DNA from: Rhynchopus sp. YZ270_cl-10
Lineage: Eukaryota > Euglenozoa > Diplonemea > Diplonemida > Diplonemidae
Reading direction: 5' to 3'
Assembly: GCA_964035575.1 (NCBI GenBank)
Contig: OZ037882.1
Span: 868,001 to 932,000 of the forward strand
DNA: 64,000 nucleotides
Below are positions 21,738-30,578 of the stretch, one piece after another. A program made the position numbers and the translations under genes. The notes below the pieces were generated by a model. That model made no database searches, was not told where the DNA came from, and saw only the letters and a list, made by a program, of their open reading frames with translations. The stretch's first letter is position 1. Each line of letters starts with the position of its first letter.

Positions 21738-22072
21738 TTACACGACGAGACCCAGTGACAAGTGACAAGTGAAATGACATGTCATTTCACTTGTCATAAA
21801 TATGACAAATAAGTCACTTGTCATGACAAGTGACTTTCCACTGGGCTGTAGGTAAATCACTTGTCGTTTTCACTTGTCACTTGTCACTTGTCACTTGTCA
21901 CTTGTCACTTGTCACTTGTCACTTGTCACTTGTCACTTGTCACTTGTCACTTGTCACTTGTCACTTGTCACTTGTCACTTGTCACTTGTCACTTGTCACT
22001 TGTCACTTGTCACTTGTCACTTGTCACTTGTCACTTGTCACTTGTCACTTGTCACTGTGTCCCGTCGTGTAC
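21738..22072. repeat. fold-back element built around a 7-bp minisatellite
   Basis: From 21871 to 22055 the unit CACTTGT repeats about 26 times without clear variants. The outer ends are inverted: ACACGACGAGACCCAGTGAC at left (from 21738) and the complement of ACACGACGGGACACAGTGAC at right (to ~22072). The left arm also contains TGACAAGTGACAAGTGAAAT and short palindromes. The array can therefore pair with its own left arm. It ends about 225 bases before the PHD gene start. All three forward frames stay open because the unit has no stop; these are not genes. Confidence 0.75.
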
Positions 22073-22297
22073 CCTTCCACATTTTTTTTTCTCTCTCTTT
22101 TCAATGCAAAACCACCACAAACCAAACAATTTACTCAGGGACACATACCACCCCTCCCCCACAACCCTACTCTACCCCCCTCTAGATATCTATTCCCCCC
22201 CCCCAAACCCACCGATGACAACCATTTAGAGGAAAACTAGCTTTTATTAACTTTTCTACCCCCCTCAAAAAAAACATAAAAAGGTACCAAAAAACAA

Positions 22298-24415
22298 ATG
22301 TCCCAACGAGGCTGCTATTGTGGATTCCCTGTACGGTTGGATGCGACACCGAATGTGTTGGTTTGTTGTAAATGCTGTAAGTGGTTTCATTCTGATTGTG
22401 TTCCTTCTTTGAAGGCGAAGGGGAGGCAAGCACTTGCATGGGGTGAGTACTCCCTCTGGCGGTTCATCTGCAAACGCTGCCCTGGTGGAGAAGAACGCCT
22501 CACGATACGCGACCTCCGCGTCCTCCTCCCCCGCGCCTTAGGCAGAGTCGCTCTCCTCAACGCCCTCATGTACACCTGCAATGGTGCCCTCCAGGATGTC
22601 GCGCTCTTGACCGTCCCTGTCGCAGACCTGACGCGGCTCCTCCCCGACAGCAGCGGGGGGCTGCCCCTGGGCATCGAAAGCTGCCAATGGAAGGAGTTAG
22701 GAAAGGCAATTGTGCTGGACTATGCTTGCATCCATATTCATCTGTCGCTCGATCCAACGAGGTTAGGATTCGTCCGTCCAGAGCACGCCTTTCCAGAACT
22801 ATTCGCAGCCTGCTATAACCGCCGTCCATCAGGCCGTGCCCCCGCAAATCCCATCCCAATCTGGCTCCCTTCCACCCCACAGCCAAAATCACAGAGTAGT
22901 GTCGCCTATACGTTGACACCGGTAGACGGTCCCTTCACGATGCTGCGGGCAACCAGAGCGAGGCAGGTTCGGATCACACAGAACCATCAGTTTGCGTTGG
23001 CAAGCCTGATGCGGGGGGACGGTGTGACGGTATACCCAGGGTGTCTCCTCAGAATCCAGGTGCAGTTGGAGACGGGGGGGTTGAAGCAGACTACTATGAT
23101 GGCATGCAGGGTGATCGACCTTCTATACGATCATTACAATGAAGGCGAGAGGTTTGCGTATGTACAGTGGTTGTGGGGTCCTGCGCATATCGCACAGCTA
23201 CTCCAGGCTCAAGGGGGGTTTGACAATAGCAATATGTGTGATGGGATTCGGGCTAAGATTGATTGGTTGAACTCCCAAGAATCGTATGGGGCGGCGTTAA
23301 GTGATGCAGCGTTTCCAGACTACCCAGGAAAGCGAGATTCTCAGGCAGCAATGGCAGAATGGGTGCGTCGATGCACTGCGTTGGTTGACCAACGCATGCA
23401 TCGTCGTGAGCTGTTTTTGACATTAGACACGGATTATGTCAACATGCAGCGGGTCTCCTGGGAACCCATCACCGCGCATTTCTTGCCCCCAGAACCCCAC
23501 GACGGCTGCCATGTATGCAGCGTTGCCTTGGAAAAGGGTCTCCCACCTAACAGCAGATGGCTCCACCCAGTTTCCATCCTAGTAGATCTGTCTAGGGACC
23601 CTGCGCTTCTCGCGATGATTGCTTCAGCGATAGCGACTGTAGGAGTGGTGCTTAGAAATCATCTTACGCCCCCAAAGGGTCCCGCGCAGTACCCTCCACC
23701 CCCAGGGTTGGTGTTGCGGCCGAGAAGGCCGAATTATACGTTTTCGTATGGGTTTAACCCGAAGAGGGGGTTTTTTGTGTTGCCCAGAGCGGTGGTGCTG
23801 ACCCTCGAGCTGGTTGGGGAGAAGGAGAAGGATACCGAGGCGAGCGCAGAGCTGATGACATGGCTGGCGGAGGTGCGGCAGCCGCCTGAGAAGGCAAAAC
23901 GGAGTGTGATGGATGCGGATGTCGAGATCATCCGACAAGAAGGTCCTGACGTCGCAGTCCGGGTTTTGGATACAGACAAACGGAGGGAACGGTTCTTTCA
24001 AGACGCCCTGGGGGTGCAAGATTTGGACAGCGAAAGACTTAGCTTCGAAATGGCAGAACGACTGGACGCATCGACCACAGTAGACGCCATCCCATACGAC
24101 CCTCGATGGCGACGCGACGACTCTGTATTGACAAGCGTTTGCAACGATACCGACACCGTCGACACAGGGTTTACCGCCAGGCAGGCCCGCCCCAGACACC
24201 GTACCTCCCGGGTGCCTAGTGCAGAAGAGACCAAAGCTGCTTACTCTACAGTCCTGCACACCCTCCGTGAAGAAGGCATCGTGGACAAACGCACCCGCTG
24301 TCACCTTGTAACAACACGCAGTGCACCGACCCACGTCTTGCCCGAAGAGGTACGTATGGAGGATGGGCCCGAAGAAGGGGAGGAGGACCTAGGGGAGGCT
24401 CTGCTCTCTGCCTGA
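22298..24415 (+). CDS. PHD-finger protein with BAH-like segment
   Basis: 705 residues, one uninterrupted exon. An N-terminal zinc finger of PHD type spans residues ~6-61: CYC at 6-8, CCKCCKWFHSDC with its H-x2-C, and a closing CKRC. This class of finger reads histone H3 tails. Residues ~60-130 look helical. Around residues 225-305 there is a BAH-like stretch (GVTVYPGCLLRIQVQLETGG, a CRVIDLLYDH strand, then FAYVQWLWGPAH). The C-terminal third is charged and ends in an acidic tail (EEGEEDLGEALLSA). PHD plus BAH suggests a chromatin reader in the nucleus. The start is the first ATG; the upstream 60 bases are A-rich. The PHD call is good, the BAH call tentative. Confidence 0.7.
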   Translation: MSQRGCYCGFPVRLDATPNVLVCCKCCKWFHSDCVPSLKAKGRQALAWGEYSLWRFICKRCPGGEERLTIRDLRVLLPRALGRVALLNALMYTCNGALQDVALLTVPVADLTRLLPDSSGGLPLGIESCQWKELGKAIVLDYACIHIHLSLDPTRLGFVRPEHAFPELFAACYNRRPSGRAPANPIPIWLPSTPQPKSQSSVAYTLTPVDGPFTMLRATRARQVRITQNHQFALASLMRGDGVTVYPGCLLRIQVQLETGGLKQTTMMACRVIDLLYDHYNEGERFAYVQWLWGPAHIAQLLQAQGGFDNSNMCDGIRAKIDWLNSQESYGAALSDAAFPDYPGKRDSQAAMAEWVRRCTALVDQRMHRRELFLTLDTDYVNMQRVSWEPITAHFLPPEPHDGCHVCSVALEKGLPPNSRWLHPVSILVDLSRDPALLAMIASAIATVGVVLRNHLTPPKGPAQYPPPPGLVLRPRRPNYTFSYGFNPKRGFFVLPRAVVLTLELVGEKEKDTEASAELMTWLAEVRQPPEKAKRSVMDADVEIIRQEGPDVAVRVLDTDKRRERFFQDALGVQDLDSERLSFEMAERLDASTTVDAIPYDPRWRRDDSVLTSVCNDTDTVDTGFTARQARPRHRTSRVPSAEETKAAYSTVLHTLREEGIVDKRTRCHLVTTRSAPTHVLPEEVRMEDGPEEGEEDLGEALLSA

Positions 24416-25353
24416 GAAGAAGGTTGCATTTTGGGGGGGGGGGAAAAGGTAACTGTTTATTCAGGTAGTTGCCTTAGGTGGAAACTATCGAGAGTTCAAA
24501 TAACGTCTTTTCTTTGGGGGAGGATAGGGGGTGTAAAGTGGTGTGCTCTTGGTGCTTTGTTTGTGTCCCACAACATCCCCGCCACAAAGCGATTTTTTTT
24601 TCTTCTGTGCTGTTTTCTTCAGTGCAGGGAAAGGGTGGGTTGGGAGAGGTAGGAGGTGGGGGGCAGGCACAGCTGAGAATAAGCCGGGTCCCCGGTGCCC
24701 GGTCACTGGTCCTGCTCCTGCTTCCAGGTCCCAGTCCCAGTCCGGCTGAGAATAACCTGGTCCCCGGTCCCGGTTCCCCAAGTCTTATTCTCTGTGGTGG
24801 GGGGAAAACGACATCATCTTTCTGAAGAAAACGAAAAAACCAGCGTTTAAAAAAAAAAAAATGATAAAAAAGTATCATAGAGTGGGGGGGGACTCCGAGG
24901 AAGGGGAGAGATGTTGTGCTGTACCTCTGGGTATCTGTCACCATACACACCCAAGGTTTCAAAAAGAAAAAAAAAATATCATAGAGTAACTATCCATCCC
25001 CACTACCACCCCAACGCCGCCAAAACCTTTTTTTATATACCGACAAGCGTTGGTTTTGTAATGCAACGAAGAAGCCTTTCTCTTCCTTTTACCTATCAGA
25101 GTAGTTTTGTTCTCTTTTCCCCTGGATCTACCTTTATCTGGTGTTCTCAAAGAAGCAATGCAAAGATGTTTTTTTGAAAACTTGGTTGTATCAGTGTAGC
25201 CACCCTAGAGTGTGCTCCACTATTTTTTTTTTCCTGAACAAGAGAACAGGACAGTTTTTGTTGTTGTTTTAGTCCTCCCCTCAAATGGACCCCGTTCTAC
25301 TCCCGACACAGATTTATCTATTTCTTTTCCCACACACCACAAAGCACACCCCT
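24416..25353. other. gene-free region with short inverted and dispersed repeats
   Basis: GAGAATAA occurs at about 24675 and 24748 in direct orientation and as its complement near 24782, around GGTCCCCGG-rich DNA; together they make a ~130-bp fold-back patch. ATCATAGAGT is repeated at ~24874 and ~24978. Bases 25168-25220 are an inverted match to 59727-59781. No gene was found. Confidence 0.45.
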
Positions 25354-26931
25354 ATGGAAGTGCACGCAACCTTCATGGGCGTCAGCAAGAGTGTTGTTGT
25401 GGATGCGGAGGGGACCGTGGCGCATTTACTGAGGAGCCTCGCGCTTGCGTACAACGTGAAGGAAAGCTACCTTGCGATACGCGCATCAGGGACACGTCTC
25501 TCTGTTCTTGATGCATGCGGTGTGGATGTGGCTCTCAGCAACACAACACTGTACGACGGTGCTGCTGTCACTGCAGAACCCACCATGACGCCTGCACAGA
25601 CCGCACGGCACCTTCTGCTGCAACAGGGCGTACCCCCCGCAGAGTACGGCACCGCACTTCTCTCTGCGTGCGGGGAAGGCGACCACGACATGGTCACACT
25701 TCTCCTTGAGACCGACCGCATCACCGGCACGCTCTACGATGAGGCCTTCAAGGCAACAGCACAGGCCGGACAGATCTGTTGCACTGAGGCGCTCAGGGAC
25801 GTGCCGAAACACATTCGTCTCCCCGATGGGGTATTGTCGGCAGAGACACTCAACGATGCGATATGTGTGGCGGCACACAACAAGCATGCAGGATGGTTGA
25901 AGCGAATGGCATTGTACGTGTCTGTCGAGGAGATGGTGGGCACGTGGACTCTGCCGTTGGTGGCGGCAGTGGAGGTGGGGGGGAATGAGGAGGTGGTTGA
26001 GTTTTTGCTTGGGTTGGGTGCACGGCCGGCGCAGTGTGGGGGGGACGCGTGGGACAGCTCAGACTCAGCCCTGCATGTGGCGGTGGAGGCGGGGTACATC
26101 CGCAGGTTTGCTCAGTGTGACATCATTAGTACGACAGATCTCAGTCAGGACTGCTCCCCGCTGTACCGTGTGCGTACCCTTGCCATGCTTCGTGCCTTTA
26201 AGTGCTTCCACGACGCAGCCTTCAAGCGTGATGTCGCCCGCAGCGCCTCGACATTCAGTAAGGCCAGCTGTCTCCAAAGCTGGGCCAGCCTCCTCAACCA
26301 TCGACGCATAGACTGGGGACGTGTCGATGAGTTTGACGCCGAAGCTTGGACGCCGCTTGTGGTTAGTGTCAGTGCAACTGCGGAGGTTGCGTGCCTGCGT
26401 GCGGTGCTTGCATGGAGATGCACAGCGCCGCGCACGGACAGCTATTGGTATGATTTGTGGAGAGAAGCGTTGAGGGTTGCGGGGCTGGGGGAGTGGGAGC
26501 GTTTTGCGTTGCTCAGCATGGGGGGAGTGGATGTGCGCGAGGTGGGTTGCCAGGGGGTCTCGCCTGCGTCTCTCGCAGCACGGACGCAGGACGGGAGAGA
26601 TGCGCTTGCCAAGCTTGGTGTCGTCGCTGAACCGAACAAACGCCGTCCTGGGTGGCGACGCCTGCGCTCATGTAGTGACTATGACGGCATAGAGTACCCA
26701 TCCTACTTCGTGCGTGGCTGGCCTGCTCCTGCTCCCTTCAGCATGTGCTTACCATTGTACTACCCTGTAAACGGGGAAGGAGAGTACCCAAGAAGACAGT
26801 GCAGGCCCGTGAGGAAGTGCAAGCCTATCCGCAGTGCCTCGAAGCAGGCGGCTCTGCATCTGCAGCAGCAGAGACGGCGTGCAGGGAAGGTGCGCAGCAA
26901 GCAGCGAAGCGAGAGGCCCGTCAGGGTCTGA
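25354..26931 (+). CDS. ubiquitin-like/ankyrin-repeat protein
   Basis: 525 residues. Residues 1-76 (MEVHATFMGVSKSVVVDAEG, TVAHLLRSL) align by eye with the first module of the WD40 array proteins: M-[ED]-[VI] start, F at residue 7, a V-V-V-D/V-I-E-V-D strand, then T-[VL]-A. I chose the ATG at 25354 over the in-frame one at 25285 for this reason. Degenerate ankyrin repeats follow (EYGTALLSACGEGDHDMVTL, LPLVAAVEVGGNEEVVEFLL, DSALHVAVEAGY). The last ~90 residues are Arg/Lys-rich (KRRPGWRRLR and a final QRSERPVRV), perhaps nuclear or nucleic-acid binding. Function is unknown. It is the only member here with ankyrin instead of WD40 repeats. Confidence 0.75.
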   Translation: MEVHATFMGVSKSVVVDAEGTVAHLLRSLALAYNVKESYLAIRASGTRLSVLDACGVDVALSNTTLYDGAAVTAEPTMTPAQTARHLLLQQGVPPAEYGTALLSACGEGDHDMVTLLLETDRITGTLYDEAFKATAQAGQICCTEALRDVPKHIRLPDGVLSAETLNDAICVAAHNKHAGWLKRMALYVSVEEMVGTWTLPLVAAVEVGGNEEVVEFLLGLGARPAQCGGDAWDSSDSALHVAVEAGYIRRFAQCDIISTTDLSQDCSPLYRVRTLAMLRAFKCFHDAAFKRDVARSASTFSKASCLQSWASLLNHRRIDWGRVDEFDAEAWTPLVVSVSATAEVACLRAVLAWRCTAPRTDSYWYDLWREALRVAGLGEWERFALLSMGGVDVREVGCQGVSPASLAARTQDGRDALAKLGVVAEPNKRRPGWRRLRSCSDYDGIEYPSYFVRGWPAPAPFSMCLPLYYPVNGEGEYPRRQCRPVRKCKPIRSASKQAALHLQQQRRRAGKVRSKQRSERPVRV

Positions 26932-27950
26932 AGAGAGAGAGAGAGAGAGTGTGTGTGTGTGGTGATTATTTTATCCACACGAAGTGTGTTTAGAAACCAG
27001 ACAAAAAGAAAGCCAACATTTGACTTGTTAACGACTTTTCCATTTCCTTTTCGTTTCACTTTGCGCATCAGGATTTCACCTTTTGGGCTGCGTTCAACGA
27101 GAGTAAGTCTTCTTTCCTTTTATCAAGTTATCAAGATCAATTGACAGGTATACTTGTCTGGTTTTTTATATAAATGAAGTGCTCTTGGGGGGGTCACGTA
27201 CGAGAATAAGCCCTGCACCCCGCACCCCTTACCCTTGCGTCCATCGGTGTATGGTGACGCGTTTGCACTTTCAACTTCCCTTTTTTTTTTCTACAGCACA
27301 GAGAGGCTTGGGTTCATCTTTTACCTAGCTATTTTTTCCCAAAAGCCCTCCTGCACAACAAGCTTTTTGTATTTCAAGTCAACATTGTTTCTTGGCACGA
27401 AAGGTGATGAATCACCTTCCCCTCCCCCTCCCACACGACCTAGTTAGTAGTAATAATGTTCGAAATTTTCAATATTTTTCTGGACCTTTTACGGTCGATA
27501 ATTTGTACGAATACGGTAATATCAACTATACCCCTAGTTATGCAACAAGGTGAAAGGAGGATTCCTTTTTTAAAAAAGGGGGCGACACCGACACTGGCAC
27601 ACACAAAGTCTCTGCAGATCAATGCATGTATTCATAAACTCACATGATTTTAACTTGCAATGCCTGTACTCCTTACTTGAACCCCTTGTGGGTCTAGCTA
27701 CGTAACAAAGGGTCTAGTTAATACGAAAGGTACCCCTTGTCATGTAAGTTGTTACAAACGTATCCAGTTACCTACCTTGTTGTTGTTAGACCTCATTGTC
27801 GTGCATAACTATGTCGTCGTGCAAGTGTGCACAACCGCCCCTGCGACGACATGCTACGTTGCAGTTGCTGCACTCTTCTATCCATTAGGCTACACTCCGC
27901 ACCCTCCCGCACCCCAAAAACTACGCAAAAAAAAAAAAAAAAAAAAAAAA
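26932..27950. repeat. 3' flank with microsatellite and interspersed motifs
   Basis: A (GA)n(GT)n microsatellite occupies 26933-26961 immediately after the stop codon. A copy of the GTGCCCTGCGTCC-type motif lies at 27229-27278. A hairpin-family fragment (GAGGCTTGGGTTCATC) lies at ~27301-27320, and a 3' fragment of the ~120-bp repeat (TTGTATTTCAAGTCAAC) at ~27367. A long A run ends at 27950. No gene was seen. Confidence 0.5.
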
Positions 27951-28386
27951 CAAGTAATTGCTATCGGAAAAAAAACGGGGTGTGATGTGGAACTCCATCC
28001 TGTAGAAATAATCTACAGCACGTCCAGCATTCTGCTCTTCTGCAGGTATGTTAACGCTCTTCGTACGCTGCCAGATCCACTGGGACGCCAGCATCTGAAA
28101 CGTTCAAGAAGGGGCGCTGTCCTCTTCGTCCAGCACCATCTGCTCGATAGCGTTGTTGGACGTCGGCTCGGTAGGCTCGGCGTGTTCCAGCTCGTTTTTG
28201 TCCACAGGCTCCCCACATTGTCGTCGTCGTTGGAGTGCGGAAGAAGCACAGAATGCACAGACTACAACACATCGATCACACCAGGCACATCAGCACCTCC
28301 AGCAAATCGCCAGGATGCTACGGTGGTTTCGAAAATCGCGCGGGGTTTTCCACAGCACACCCCGTTTTTTTCTTAGCAATTACTTG
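27951..28386. mobile_element. inverted-repeat element enclosing a coding-like fragment
   Basis: Imperfect ~37-bp inverted ends start CAAGTAATTGCTA and continue AAACGGGGTGTG (left at 27951, right ending 28386). No target duplication is clear because the left flank is poly(A). The middle (~28040-28330) is GC-rich, unlike its surroundings. On the minus strand it reads as a protein-like acidic tail (GEPVDKNELEHAEPTSNNAI, then EQMVLDEEDSAPS) ending at a stop at 28106-28104. It may be a captured host gene fragment, as in Pack-type elements. No source gene is in this window. Confidence 0.5.
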
Positions 28387-28489
28387 TCCTTGTTGTTATT
28401 GTTGTTTTCAACCACCTTCCTTCAACCCTTGTGGGATCAGTCGTTATTTTTTCGCGAAAACATGAAATTACACATTTCAAGAGAACAAA

Positions 28490-28765
28490 TTAAAAAGGGT
28501 CCTTATTTGCATTTTTGGGCTCCGCCCGTGCAGTGGTGGGGTCAATCTCGAAAATTGGACAATTTTTTGACCACTTAAATTTTGAGAAATATGAGCCCGG
28601 TTGCTTATACGTGGGGCCCATTTTCGGCTAAAATTTTCCTCAAAATCTGGTTTTGTAAAATTGACCCTTTACTCCCCCCCCACATCGATTTCAATACTAT
28701 ACCTTACTTCACCTACGGTTGCCCTTACAGGGGGGGGTGAAGGAAGGTAAGTTGAAAAGGTTTTC
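28490..28765 (-). repeat. reverse copy of the TGACCCCACCAC module region
   Basis: Read on the minus strand this matches the interior of the element at 42536-43029: an accgggctcatatt-like string, then GTCCAATTTTCGAGATTGAC and CCCACCACTG, then a CCAAAAATGC end. It continues into a strand resembling CTTCACCCCCCGCTGTAGGG. It lies directly left of the element starting at 28774. Its own ends were not found, so it may be a decayed element. Confidence 0.5.
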
Positions 28766-28773
28766 ATTTGTTT

Positions 28774-30214
28774 CAGGGCTCGCGCTAAAGTCCATCCTTC
28801 ATCCCGGGATTTTTGGGGGTTTTGGTAGGAACGTTTTTTTTTTTGCAGTACGGGGATTTCATTAAGAAACCAGAAGTTCTAATATTGTTGAGTAAGACCA
28901 CCACATAGTGGACTTGCATACATGTGACCCCGCCGTGGAACGCAATTGGCTCGGAAAGTCAAAAGAAAGAGGAGAAAAACAGGGGACATTAGTATGCCGG
29001 TGTGCCGGTGTGGCCACACCGGCTAAGCCGGTGTGGGATTTTGAGGAAAAAAAAAAAAAAAAAAAGAAAAAGGCAGATTTTTGAATTTTTTTCTGCATTT
29101 TATCTCCTCATACAAGGCTACAACCACATCTGTAGCGGTTTCTTATGTGCATGTGACCCCACCACAAAGACCAATCGGTCCGTTCAATCAAAAGAAATAG
29201 ATGTTTGCAACTCTCATAAAAAAGTAGCGTACCGTGCGCCTGCGGCGCAGCTAAAAATGACGAGCGGTAGCCCACAGCTCTACCCTAGGCCATAGTCACA
29301 GCTACCTTTACCATAGTTTGGCTATAAAAGCGTGCGATTTTATGTCACAATTTTTGAAATGTTGCGTACCGTGGCTTCGCCAGAAAAGTTTTGATGCCAT
29401 ATGGTTAGACAAGGGCGCGGAGGGGAAAGAGTTGTGGAGGTCTCTGCCAAAAATGCGTGGGGAAAAAAAAATTGCCTCACACCGGCTTTTTTGGCTCACA
29501 CCGGCTTTTTTTTCAAAATCTCAAACTACCAATGTCCCCTGGAGAAAAAAGAAAAAGAAAAAAAAAAAAAGTTGGTTACCGTGCGCCTGCGGCGCTGCCT
29601 GTTCCCTTCCAGTTTCTACAGGCAAACACTTGCCCCCTTTACCTTACACTGACGGGTTTTGACCAAAACCAAGAACTTGTCCATTTCGGCAAATTGACCC
29701 CACCACAGAACGCACGGATTCCGGAAATGCAAATGCCGGTGTTTTCGCGCATTTTCATGTCGCAAGACGTCAGGATCAGGGAGAGAAAATCTGGTTGTGG
29801 GATTTACCTTGGCCCTCTTTACCCACATGGATTTTGACCAGAACCAAAAAATTGGCCATTTCGGCAAGGTGACCCCACCACAGTGCGGACGGATTCCGGA
29901 AATTCCAATCGCGGTATGTTTCGGGGCTGAAAACCCACTGATTTTCAGGAGAAAAATTGCTTCCAAATCTCGGAATTTTCCGAATTTTCCTGAAAATGAC
30001 CCTTGTTTACGAGTATGGGTTCATATTTTGCGAAAATTTAAGTCACTAAAACTTTGTCCATTTTTCCGTATATACCCCACCACAGGCTGGGATTGGCTCG
30101 GAAATGCCACAAAAAGGGGTTTCCGGGACTCCCCAGCTAACCTTTTCTAGGAACGTTTTTTCGTACCCGAAATCCATTTTCCCCCATTTTTTCCCATAAT
30201 TAGCGCGACCACTG
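28774..30214. mobile_element. hAT-like element, long form
   Basis: The ends are CAGGGCTCGCGCTAA at left and the complement of CAGTGGTCGCGCTAA at right, with an exact 8-bp duplication ATTTGTTT (28766-28773, 30215-30222). It is the same family as 40073-40945 but longer, because a second element (28980-29541) sits inside it. The interior has three TGACCCCACCAC modules in a row (~29690, ~29865, ~30065) and one GTGACCCCGCC variant near 28925. There is no transposase. Confidence 0.88.
28980..29541. mobile_element. hAT-like element nested in the 28774-30214 element
   Basis: Inverted ends CAGGGGACATT (28980 and 29541) carry an exact 8-bp duplication GAGAAAAA (28972-28979, 29542-29549). The sister element at 40073-40945 has the uninterrupted site near 40270, so this insertion came after the two copies split. 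Inside are CACACCGGC palindromes at both ends and a full hairpin-pair unit (GCGTACCGT before GCGCCTGCGGCGC at ~29227, and before GGCTTCGCC at ~29363). Confidence 0.88.
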
Positions 30215-30578
30215 ATTTGTTTGTGTCGAAGCGTCTAAGTAAGCAAACCCGAAAATGGAGTGGGAACGTAGCGAGAATCATACATTGAAATCCCCGGGAG
30301 TCTCGGAGAGTTTGGCAGAAAATCCAAAAAAAAAAAAAATGTAAACTCCCCGACAGGGGTGGGCGGGCACCCGGGGGGGTTTTCCTCTTTTTTGGATCGG
30401 CCACCCGGGTTTTTTCTAAGGATTTTTACAGACTCACAACACATCAAAACATCATATCTGGAACAGAATCTGGGATCAGTTGTGCCCCCACACACGACAC
30501 CACACACCTGAATAGGCAGCTGATTACACATCCCCACCCTTTCTCTTCTGCGTCTATATCCAAAAGAGGTGTCTTGTT
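30215..30578. other. upstream region of the ankyrin gene
   Basis: Holds GGAGTGGGAACGTAGC at ~30260, which recurs after the gene at ~32358 (GGAGTGGGAACGTAGT), each preceded by a GCGTCT-x-AGT-type string. The ankyrin gene is therefore bracketed by related sequences. A CACCCGGG-type patch lies at ~30367-30410. No gene was seen. Confidence 0.4.

Noticed and set aside
21871-22055. CRISPR-like array
   Set aside because: Units of seven bases with no spacers; it is a minisatellite in eukaryotic DNA.
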